From Muribaculaceae bacterium (lineage in GTDB: Bacteria > Bacteroidota > Bacteroidia > Bacteroidales > Muribaculaceae): a stretch of DNA of 12,177 bases. The translations under genes and the position numbers were made by a program. The DNA lies in NCBI GenBank assembly GCA_009775195.1, contig VSPF01000091.1, positions 1 to 12,177 on the forward strand, written 5' to 3'. Of the stretch, positions 6,816-12,177 are shown in pieces. The notes under the pieces are model-generated. The model had not been told where the DNA came from. It ran no database searches and was given only the letters and a program-made list of their open reading frames with translations. Each line of letters starts with the position of its first letter. Position 1 is the stretch's first letter.

Positions 6816-6845
6816 GATTTCTAAGGCATTGCATAGTTATGTTCG

Positions 6846-6853
6846 TAAAGTTA
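6846..6853 (-). promoter_or_regulatory. Possible -7 element for the zinc-ribbon membrane gene
   Basis: On the minus strand this reads TAACTTTA, one base from TAnnTTTG, about 30 nt upstream of the ATG at 6815. No TTTG is found at the expected -33 distance. The call is weak and rests on position and the -7 match only. Confidence 0.3.
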
Positions 6854-6929
6854 GATATTATAAAAGTGTGATGCGTTGCCCGGATGTTTAAATTACGTTA
6901 AAACGACCTAAAAAGCGAGTGGAATTGCG

Positions 6930-6937
6930 TAATTTTG
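6930..6937 (+). promoter_or_regulatory. Possible -7 element for the exonuclease gene
   Basis: TAATTTTG matches TAnnTTTG exactly, but no good -33 TTTG lies 19-20 nt upstream. A start site 5-7 nt downstream would fall at or just beyond the GTG at 6942, making the transcript leaderless or nearly so if GTG is the start codon. If translation begins at ATG 6993 instead, the leader would be about 50 nt. Confidence 0.4.
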
Positions 6938-6941
6938 CATA

Positions 6942-7595
6942 GTGAACTCGAATAATTACATAATCAGCATAAGCAAGGAAGCTGTCGCCGGTATGCCCAC
7001 CATGTGCTATCCAGGCGCCATCACGGTTGTCGACAGTGCCGCCGTCGCCCATCAGGCTATAAGGGTATTGTCGAAAGAACGCGCAGTAGGCTTTGACACC
7101 GAGACAAGGCCGTCGTTCAAAAAAGGTCGCGTTCACAATGCCGCACTGATGCAGATTTCGACCGACGAACGTTGCTTTCTCTTCAGGCTCAACAAAATAG
7201 GCATTTGCGCCGAGTTGAAGTCGTTTCTCGAAAACCCCGACATACTCAAAATCGGGCTTTCGGTACACGATGATTTCAACGTGCTGCGCCGCACCACGCC
7301 GCTCGAGCCGCAAGGATTCGTAGACCTGCAGCACCTTGTCAGAAAATACGACATTACCGACATCTCGCTGCAAAAAATCTACGCCATAGTATTCGGCGAA
7401 CGCATCTCAAAGGCCCAGCGGCTTACCAACTGGGAAGCCGACACCCTGACGGCACCGCAGCAGGCCTACGCGGCCCTCGACGCCTGGGCTTGCCTCCGGC
7501 TCTACAAATATTTCGAAAACGGGAGTTTCGACCCCTTGGCCTCGCCATACAGGCACCTACAGGAACCGCTAATCCCACACCAGGCAAACAAATGA
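6942..7595 (+). CDS. 3'-5' exonuclease domain protein (RNase D-like, DEDDy)
   Basis: This protein of up to 217 residues has the DEDDy exonuclease fold. Exo I is VGFDTETRPSFKKG with D52 and E54, Exo II is KIGLSVHDDFNVL with D110 or D111, and Exo III is YAALDAW with Y176 and D180. These residues bind two metal ions that cleave nucleotides from 3' ends of RNA or DNA. It lacks the HRDC domain of RNase D and ends soon after the nuclease fold, as is common for stand-alone Bacteroidota homologues. The start is uncertain. GTG 6942 keeps ISISKEAVAGMP, which as I recall resembles the N-terminus of Bacteroides homologues; ATG 6993 would remove it. Its stop overlaps the next ATG as ATGA, so it is co-translated with the small membrane protein and GpmI. 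Confidence 0.88.
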   Translation: MNSNNYIISISKEAVAGMPTMCYPGAITVVDSAAVAHQAIRVLSKERAVGFDTETRPSFKKGRVHNAALMQISTDERCFLFRLNKIGICAELKSFLENPDILKIGLSVHDDFNVLRRTTPLEPQGFVDLQHLVRKYDITDISLQKIYAIVFGERISKAQRLTNWEADTLTAPQQAYAALDAWACLRLYKYFENGSFDPLASPYRHLQEPLIPHQANK

Positions 7596-7828
7596 TGAAA
7601 CCTAAGCGTTCTACCCTCGTACCATTGATTTTAGCTATATATCTTGCCGTCATGGCAACTATTGGCTATGGTCAGTACTCTACCGGGCAAATGTCGGCTA
7701 CATACTATTTCGGCGTTATCATTATTACTGTTGTGGTGATTATCCTGCTCCATTTCAACCTCAAACGCCGCGAACGGTTGCGTCGCGAACGCGAAGACGA
7801 CATGAACAATCAAAACAAAACACTATAA
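7592..7828 (+). CDS. Small two-helix membrane protein, hypothetical
   Basis: I do not recognise a named family. The 78-residue product begins MMKPKRSTL, has hydrophobic segments at about residues 9-27 and 38-57, and ends in a strongly charged tail (KRRERLRREREDD, then a polar Asn/Gln stretch) that is probably cytoplasmic. The positive charges on both flanks suggest both termini face the cytoplasm. ATG 7592 overlaps the exonuclease TGA as ATGA; a second ATG at 7595 is equally possible. A longer frame from 7490 lies inside the exonuclease gene and is not supported. It ends 1 nt before gpmI, so the three genes are one transcript. Confidence 0.75.
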   Translation: MMKPKRSTLVPLILAIYLAVMATIGYGQYSTGQMSATYYFGVIIITVVVIILLHFNLKRRERLRREREDDMNNQNKTL

Positions 7829-7829
7829 A

Positions 7830-9347
7830 ATGGCACACAAAGCTCTACTTATCATCCTCGACGGATGGGGCATCGGCAAGCACGACCATGCCAATGCCAT
7901 CTACAGCACACCCACACCCTACTGGGACTACCTGCTCAAGACAGACCCCCACAGCGAACTCCAGGCCAGCGGCGAATACGTAGGCCTGCCCGACGGTCAG
8001 ATGGGCAACAGCGAGGTAGGCCACCTCAATATCGGTGCCGGACGCATCGTATACCAGGACCTGGTGAAAATCAACAAGGCCATCGCCACAGGCAGCATCC
8101 TCGACAACAAAGAGGTCAAGAACGCATTCGAGTACTGCGCCAAGACCGGCCAGGCCATGCACTTCATGGGCCTCACGTCTACCGGCGGCGTGCACTCTTC
8201 GCTCGAGCATATATTCGCTTTGTGCGACATCGCAAAACGCTATGACCTCAAGAAGGTCTACCTCCACTGCTTTATGGACGGCCGCGACACCGACCCGCAC
8301 AGCGGCATCGACTTCATCCGCATGGTCGAGGAGCACTGCGCACAGTCGGCCGGCGTAATCGCGTCGATTGTCGGCCGCTTCTATGCGATGGACCGCGACC
8401 ACCGCTGGAACCGTATCAAAGAGGCTTACGACCTGCTCATCGACGGCAAGGGCGAACAGGCCACCGACATGGTCGCCGCCATGCAACAGAGCTACGACAA
8501 CGACGTTACCGACGAATTTATCAAGCCGATTAACAACTCGACCGTCGACGGCACCATCAAGCCCGACGACTGCGTAATCTTCTTCAACTACCGCAACGAC
8601 CGCGCCAAGGAGCTCACCGAAGTACTCACGCAGCACGACATGCCCGAAGAAGGCATGCACACGGTGCCCGGCCTGCAGTACTACTGCATGACCCCCTACG
8701 ACTCGTCGTTCAAGGGCGTGCATATCCTCTTCGACAAGGAAGACGTCAGCAACACCCTGGCCGAATACCTCAGCAACCAGGGCAAGAAACAGCTCCACAT
8801 TGCCGAGACCGAGAAGTATGCCCACGTGACATTCTTCTTCAACGGCGGCCGCGAGGCACCCTTCCCCGGCGAAGACCGTATACTCGTGCCCTCGCCCAAG
8901 GTTGCGACCTACGACCTGCAGCCCGAGATGAGCGCCCCCGAGGTGAAGGACAAACTCGTAGAGGCCATCGACTCAGAGAAATACGACTTTATCGTCGTCA
9001 ACTATGCCAACGGCGACATGGTAGGCCACACCGGCATCTATCCCGCAATACAGAAGGCCGTCGAGACCCTCGACAACTGCCTCCACGACACCGTAGAGGC
9101 CGCCAAGAAGCACGACTACGAGGTGATTATAATCGCCGACCACGGCAATGCCGACAACGCAGTCAACCCCGACGGCACACCCAACACGGCCCACTCGCTC
9201 AACCCCGTACCATTCGTCTATGTCACCGAGGACAAAAAGGCAACGACCGACAACGGCATCCTCGCCGACGTAGCCCCCTCGCTGCTCCACATCATGGGCC
9301 TCAAGCAGCCCGCCGAAATGACCGGCAAAGACCTCATCAAAGGTTAA
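7830..9347 (+). CDS. gpmI: 2,3-bisphosphoglycerate-independent phosphoglycerate mutase
   Basis: This 505-residue cytoplasmic enzyme interconverts 3- and 2-phosphoglycerate in glycolysis and gluconeogenesis through a phosphoserine intermediate, using two Mn2+ ions. D11 in LIILDGWGIG and S61 in QMGNSEVGHLNIGAGR are the metal ligand and catalytic serine. The insert domain carries HCFMDGRDTDP (D150, R152, D153) and GRFYAMDRDHRW. The C-terminal metal sites are in NYANGDMVGHTG, IIADHGNADN (D437, H438) and TAHSLNPVPF. Length and motif order are those of the family. Translation starts at ATG 7830, 1 nt after the small membrane gene. Dense, C-rich codon choice suggests high expression. A perfect hairpin follows the stop. 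Confidence 0.97.
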   Translation: MAHKALLIILDGWGIGKHDHANAIYSTPTPYWDYLLKTDPHSELQASGEYVGLPDGQMGNSEVGHLNIGAGRIVYQDLVKINKAIATGSILDNKEVKNAFEYCAKTGQAMHFMGLTSTGGVHSSLEHIFALCDIAKRYDLKKVYLHCFMDGRDTDPHSGIDFIRMVEEHCAQSAGVIASIVGRFYAMDRDHRWNRIKEAYDLLIDGKGEQATDMVAAMQQSYDNDVTDEFIKPINNSTVDGTIKPDDCVIFFNYRNDRAKELTEVLTQHDMPEEGMHTVPGLQYYCMTPYDSSFKGVHILFDKEDVSNTLAEYLSNQGKKQLHIAETEKYAHVTFFFNGGREAPFPGEDRILVPSPKVATYDLQPEMSAPEVKDKLVEAIDSEKYDFIVVNYANGDMVGHTGIYPAIQKAVETLDNCLHDTVEAAKKHDYEVIIIADHGNADNAVNPDGTPNTAHSLNPVPFVYVTEDKKATTDNGILADVAPSLLHIMGLKQPAEMTGKDLIKG

Positions 9348-9361
9348 AGTTCCTATATCGA

Positions 9362-9397
9362 GGGCCAAAACATGTTCTATAACACATGTTTTGGCCC
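9362..9397 (+). terminator. Perfect 14-bp hairpin after gpmI, probable terminator
   Basis: GGGCCAAAACATGT (9362-9375) pairs perfectly with ACATGTTTTGGCCC (9384-9397) around an 8-nt loop, starting 15 nt after the gpmI stop. The sequence after it (AACTTATATCT) is AT-rich but has no real T-run. It lies between gpmI and an independent promoter, so it most likely ends the gpmI transcript. Confidence 0.72.
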
Positions 9398-9415
9398 AAC
9401 TTATATCTACAAATA

Positions 9416-9447
9416 TTTGTATATCTGTAGGCAAACAACTATCTTTG
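9416..9447 (+). promoter_or_regulatory. Bacteroidota-type promoter of the phospho-sugar mutase gene
   Basis: TTTG at 9416-9419 is followed after 20 nt by TATCTTTG at 9440-9447, matching TTTG / TAnnTTTG. The predicted start near 9453 leaves an AT-rich leader of roughly 37 nt before ATG 9490. It sits directly behind the gpmI hairpin. Confidence 0.72.
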
Positions 9448-9489
9448 CTGTCAGAAATATAAAAAATTACATAACATCTAACTCTAAAC

Positions 9490-11241
9490 ATGGACAATAA
9501 TCAGGAACTTCTCGCCCAGGTTACAGCCAAAGCAAACACTTGGCTGGGCGACGGCTATGATGAGGAAACCAAAGCCGAGGTACGCCGCATGCTCGACGCC
9601 GACGACAAAACCGAGCTCATCGAGTCATTCTACAAAGACCTCGAATTTGGCACAGGCGGCCTTCGCGGCATCATGGGTGCCGGCAGCAACCGCATGAACA
9701 TCTATACCGTCGGCGCTGCAACCCAGGGCCTGGCAAACTACCTCAAAGAGGCATTCCCCGACATGCCCCAAATCAGTGTCGTCGTAGGCCACGACGTGCG
9801 CAACAACTCGCGCAAATTCGCCGAAATCGTTGCCGCAATCTTCTCGGCCAACGGCATCAAGGTATATCTCTTCGACAGCTTCCGCCCCACCCCCGAACTT
9901 TCGTTCGCAATACGCGAACTCGGCTGCCAGAGCGGCGTCAACATCACCGCCTCGCACAACCCCAAGGAATATAACGGTTACAAGGCTTACTGGAGCGACG
10001 GTGCCCAGATTATCGCACCCCACGACGTCAACATCATCGACCACGTAAACCGCATCAAGAGCGCGAAAGAAATCAAGTTCGAGGGCAACAACGACCTTAT
10101 CGAGATTATCGGCGACGCTATAGACCAGAAATTCCTCACCGCCATCAAGGGCCTGTCGCTCGACCCCGAGGTCATCAAGCGTCACGCCGACCTCAAGATT
10201 GTCTACACCCCGATTCACGGCACAGGCGTAAAACTCGTGCCCGACTCGCTGCGCAACTACGGCTTCACCAACATCATCCACGTACCCGAGCAGGATATCC
10301 CCAGCGGCGACTTCCCCACCGTCGACTCGCCCAACCCCGAGAACCCCTCGGCCATGGCCATGGCTATCGCAAAGGCCAAAGAAGTGGATGCCGACCTCGT
10401 GGTGGCTTCTGACCCCGACGCCGACCGCATCGGATGCGTAATCCGCGACAACAACGGCGAATACCAGCTCATCAACGGCAACCAGATTGTGATGATTCTG
10501 CTCAACTACATCATGCTGCGCAACCGCGAGCTCGGCCGCCTCAAGGGCAACGAATATGTCGTCAAGACCATCGTTACCACAGAGACAATCAAGGCCATTG
10601 CCGAGAACCAGAACATCAAGATGTTCGACTGCTATACCGGTTTCAAATGGATTGCCGCAGTCATCCGCGACCTCGAGGGCACCGCACGCTATATCGGCGG
10701 CGGCGAAGAGAGCTACGGCTTCCTTGCCGAAGACTTCTGCCGCGACAAAGACTCGGTGTCGGCAATCTCGCTTATGGCCGAAATCTGCGCCTGGGCAAAA
10801 GACCGTGGCCTCGACTTCAACCAGATGCTCCAGGAAATCTACCTCAAGAACGGCTACAGCCACGAAGAGGGTGTAAGCGTCGTTCGTCCCGGCAAGACCG
10901 GCGCCGAGGAAATACAGCAGATGATGATTAACTTCCGCGCCAACCCTCCCAAGGAAATCGACGGCAGCCCCGTTGTGCTCATCAAGGACTACGGCGACCT
11001 CAACTGCACCGACACACGCACAAACACCATCACGAAGATGGACTTCCCCACCACTTCGAACGTGCTCCAGTACTTCACCGAAGACGGCACCAAGGTATCA
11101 ATCCGTCCCTCGGGCACAGAGCCTAAAATCAAGTTCTACATCGAGGTACACGACAAGATGGCCGACCTTGCCGACTACGACCGCTGCAACCGCGATGCCG
11201 TAGCCAAAGTCGCCCGCGTCAAAAAGCACCTCGGCATCTGA
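9490..11241 (+). CDS. Phospho-sugar mutase (phosphoglucomutase/phosphomannomutase family)
   Basis: This 583-residue alpha-D-phosphohexomutase moves phosphate between C1 and C6 of hexoses, linking glycolysis to polysaccharide precursor supply. All four domains show their signature loop: GTGGLRGIMGAGSNRMN near the N-terminus; TASHNPKEYNGYK with the phosphoserine S155; the Mg2+ loop DPDADR at 308-313; the sugar-binding GGGEESYG with E406, E407 and S408; and the phosphate-binding RPSGTEPKIKFY at 539-550. The length and the N-terminal extension before GTGGLRG resemble the long PgcA / eukaryotic PGM2 type, so glucose 1-phosphate or pentose phosphates are likely substrates, but specificity cannot be fixed by sequence alone. 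The start is ATG 9490, behind its own promoter. A repeat element follows its stop by about 23 nt. Confidence 0.94.
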   Translation: MDNNQELLAQVTAKANTWLGDGYDEETKAEVRRMLDADDKTELIESFYKDLEFGTGGLRGIMGAGSNRMNIYTVGAATQGLANYLKEAFPDMPQISVVVGHDVRNNSRKFAEIVAAIFSANGIKVYLFDSFRPTPELSFAIRELGCQSGVNITASHNPKEYNGYKAYWSDGAQIIAPHDVNIIDHVNRIKSAKEIKFEGNNDLIEIIGDAIDQKFLTAIKGLSLDPEVIKRHADLKIVYTPIHGTGVKLVPDSLRNYGFTNIIHVPEQDIPSGDFPTVDSPNPENPSAMAMAIAKAKEVDADLVVASDPDADRIGCVIRDNNGEYQLINGNQIVMILLNYIMLRNRELGRLKGNEYVVKTIVTTETIKAIAENQNIKMFDCYTGFKWIAAVIRDLEGTARYIGGGEESYGFLAEDFCRDKDSVSAISLMAEICAWAKDRGLDFNQMLQEIYLKNGYSHEEGVSVVRPGKTGAEEIQQMMINFRANPPKEIDGSPVVLIKDYGDLNCTDTRTNTITKMDFPTTSNVLQYFTEDGTKVSIRPSGTEPKIKFYIEVHDKMADLADYDRCNRDAVAKVARVKKHLGI

Positions 11242-11264
11242 TAGATTCCCACACTAAAACATGG

Positions 11265-11340
11265 AAGGTGTGTCAAAAGGATAATTCATAAGAGTCCTCG
11301 GAGACGATGTCATGGTTCCCCACGATTATTAGTGGGGTAA
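11265..11340 (+). repeat. Intergenic repeat, copy A, with two hairpins
   Basis: AGGTGTGTCAAAA begins this copy; AGGGTGTATCAAAA begins the other at 12113. Next is a hairpin, GTCCTC-GGA-GACGAT (11294-11308, one mismatch and one G-U), then ATGGTT and a second hairpin CCCCAC (11318-11323) with GTGGGG (11332-11337). The same order of parts occurs in copy B after the rhodanese gene. No ORF or transposase is associated. It lies soon after a stop codon, so it may be transcribed as part of the 3' untranslated region. Confidence 0.7.
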
Positions 11341-11362
11341 TCAACGATACAATACAACAGCA

Positions 11363-11425
11363 ATCCTCGGAGAGGATGCAACCGACTGATAATATGCCGT
11401 TTGCAACCTCTCCGATAATTTTTAT
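11363..11425 (+). terminator. Hairpin followed by a T-run, probable intrinsic terminator, with an overlapping alternative hairpin
   Basis: CGGAGAGG-A-TGCAA (11368-11381) pairs with TTGCA-A-CCTCTCCG (11401-11414), 13 base pairs broken by one A-A mismatch, and ATAATTTTTATAA follows. This is the best intrinsic terminator shape in the window and would end the phospho-sugar mutase transcript. A smaller perfect hairpin, ATCCTC-GGA-GAGGAT (11363-11377), uses the same left arm, so the two cannot form together. Confidence 0.6.
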
Positions 11426-11437
11426 AACTACTTTCTT

Positions 11438-11469
11438 TTTGCAAAAGTGCTTTCACTTTGTTATATTTG
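11438..11469 (+). promoter_or_regulatory. Bacteroidota-type promoter of the micro-ORF / rhodanese unit
   Basis: TTTG at 11438-11441 is followed after 20 nt by TATATTTG at 11462-11469, matching the -33/-7 pattern. Transcription should begin near 11475, leaving about 13 nt before ATG 11488. Confidence 0.7.
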
Positions 11470-11487
11470 CAAATAAAATCGTAGTCT

Positions 11488-11658
11488 ATGGAAGTATTAG
11501 GTCAAATAATAGGAATTGCAATCGTGATTTTCGGTGTCGTGATGTGTATTGTGGCTTTCTGCTACGGATGTAATTATGACTTAGACGGGCCTATTTTTAA
11601 GACCGACATCAAAATCACCTTTAAAGAAGAAGTCGACGAAGACGAGGAGAAGCACTAA
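11488..11658 (+). CDS. 56-residue single-span membrane protein (micro-ORF)
   Basis: ATG 11488 to TAA 11656-11658 encodes 56 residues. The first half (MEVLGQIIGIAIVIFGVVMC to about residue 27) is one hydrophobic helix containing cysteines at 20, 25 and 28. The second half is polar and ends in an acidic run (FKEEVDEDEEKH). I know no family for it. Support comes from a well-placed promoter upstream, a clean membrane-then-acidic layout unlike random translation, and no competing frame of similar quality. It precedes the rhodanese lipoprotein by 39 nt with no promoter or terminator seen between them, so the two may be co-transcribed. Confidence 0.6.
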   Translation: MEVLGQIIGIAIVIFGVVMCIVAFCYGCNYDLDGPIFKTDIKITFKEEVDEDEEKH

Positions 11659-11697
11659 ACAAACCGTGCTCCCAACCATAAGCATTCCGACAAAACT

Positions 11698-12111
11698 ATG
11701 CTAAGACTAATCAAACGCGCCATATACTTGATAGCAATGACAATGTGTATCTCGCAAGCCTCGGGCTGCAACAACAACGATATCCCCTCTGTTTCCGCTC
11801 CCGAATTTGAGCAGCAAATCAAGGTCGACTCCGTGCAACTCCTCGATGTTCGCACTCCTGAGGAATACGCCGAAGGCCACATAGCCGGGGCCGTAAACAT
11901 CGACGTACAATCCGACGACTTCCAACCGACAGCCCGACAAGAACTATCGAAAGACTCCACCATACTCGTCTACTGCCGTAGCGGACGCCGCTCATTAGAC
12001 GCCGCCGAAATACTCGCGCGCCTCGGCTACCGCGTCGTCAACCTCAAAGGCGGCATCCTCGACTGGCAAGCCTCCGGACTCCCGGTCACGACAACCACCG
12101 ACAAAGAGTAA
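11698..12111 (+). CDS. Rhodanese-domain lipoprotein
   Basis: This 137-residue protein starts with a signal peptide (MLRLIKRAIYLIAMTMCISQASGC) whose lipobox cysteine is C24, so it should be a membrane-anchored lipoprotein facing the periplasm or surface. The rest is one rhodanese domain: QLLDVRTPEEYAEGHIAGAVNI (about residues 47-68), the active-site loop VYCRSGRRS with C93, and LGYRVVNLKGGILDWQASGLPV at the end. Single-domain rhodaneses carry sulfur as a persulfide on that cysteine. The exported location makes a direct role in cytoplasmic ThiS sulfuration unlikely, although sulfur chemistry recurs in the window. The start ATG 11698 gives a proper signal peptide. A second repeat copy begins 2 nt after the stop. 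Confidence 0.9.
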   Translation: MLRLIKRAIYLIAMTMCISQASGCNNNDIPSVSAPEFEQQIKVDSVQLLDVRTPEEYAEGHIAGAVNIDVQSDDFQPTARQELSKDSTILVYCRSGRRSLDAAEILARLGYRVVNLKGGILDWQASGLPVTTTTDKE

Positions 12112-12112
12112 G

Positions 12113-12177
12113 AGGGTGTATCAAAATGATAAGTCGTCGGAGACGACGCCTTTGTGGTTAACCCCACCATCATTGGT
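12113..12177 (+). repeat. Intergenic repeat, copy B, cut by the window end
   Basis: AGGGTGTATCAAAA (12113-12126) starts the copy, then a perfect hairpin GTCGTC-GGA-GACGAC (12133-12147), GTGGTTAA, and CCCCACCATCATTGGT (12162-12177), whose remaining arm should lie just outside the window. It matches copy A in order and spacing of parts but its hairpin bases differ in paired fashion. It lies immediately behind the rhodanese gene. Confidence 0.7.

Noticed and set aside
7490..7591. N-terminal extension of the 78-residue membrane protein
   Set aside because: It is a shadow of the exonuclease gene; ATG 7592 overlaps that gene's stop and starts a plausible membrane protein.
9625..10863. 412-codon open frame on the minus strand opposite the phospho-sugar mutase
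   Set aside because: Shadow frame created by GC-rich codons of a well-identified gene; composition is Val/Asp/Gly-rich noise with no motif. The same holds for the minus-strand frame at 7845-8825 opposite gpmI.
11265..11480. MITE or insertion sequence at copy A
   Set aside because: The head AGGTGTGTCAAAA resembles some transposon ends, but I find no matching inverted end, no target duplication and no transposase; kept only as a repeat.
11307..11573. 88-codon open frame across the repeat, terminator and promoter
   Set aside because: It runs through two hairpins and a consensus promoter and overlaps the better-supported 56-codon ORF in another frame.
11698..12111. Rhodanese as the sulfur donor for ThiS
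   Set aside because: The signal peptide and lipobox place it outside the cytoplasm, where ThiF and ThiS act.
1..12177. CRISPR arrays, tRNA or rRNA genes, phage or defence genes
   Set aside because: Read for these and saw no regularly spaced repeats, cloverleaf sequences, integrases or defence-protein motifs.

Overview
The window looks like a chromosome segment from a Bacteroidota bacterium, probably a GC-rich member of the Bacteroidales. I suggest a Muribaculaceae-like gut lineage, but that is inference and no marker gene settles it. The grounds are promoters of the Bacteroidota form (TTTG, 19-20 nt, TAnnTTTG) at three places, almost no Shine-Dalgarno sequences, and the gene order thiS / tenI-like / thiE / thiG / thiH / thiF with Bacteroides-type protein motifs. 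The layout is ordinary housekeeping DNA with an unusual thiamine operon and a repeat-bearing right end.

Positions 1-6350 hold the tail of an unidentified gene (to 43), a promoter (70-100), a TPP riboswitch (about 108-189) and a tightly packed operon of eight ORFs: thiS, a TenI-like protein, an in-frame ThiE-ThiG fusion, thiH, thiF, a SAM-dependent methyltransferase, tenA and thiD. Neighbouring genes overlap or lie 0-3 nt apart, so they are probably one transcript under the riboswitch. The operon encodes the thiazole branch (ThiS, ThiF, ThiH, ThiG, probable tautomerase TenI), coupling of the two halves (ThiE), and a pyrimidine salvage branch (TenA, ThiD). The de novo pyrimidine gene thiC, which I recall between thiG and thiH in Bacteroides, is absent here. 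A perfect 11-bp hairpin (6318-6349) closes the operon.

Positions 6354-6815 (minus strand) encode a small two-helix membrane protein with a zinc-ribbon-like N-terminus. Diverging from it, 6942-9347 is a three-gene unit: a DEDDy 3'-5' exonuclease, a 78-residue membrane protein and the glycolytic enzyme GpmI, closed by a perfect 14-bp hairpin. Next comes a phospho-sugar mutase (9490-11241) with its own promoter.

The right end (11242-12177) holds a repeat present twice, each copy just after a stop codon, whose hairpin arms differ in compensating ways. Between the copies lie a hairpin terminator with a T-run, a promoter, a 56-codon membrane micro-ORF and a rhodanese-domain lipoprotein. The second repeat copy is cut by the window end.

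The points most worth following are the ThiE-ThiG fusion, the methyltransferase of unknown substrate inside a thiamine-controlled operon, a ThiF without the usual cysteines, the missing thiC, and the covarying intergenic repeat.
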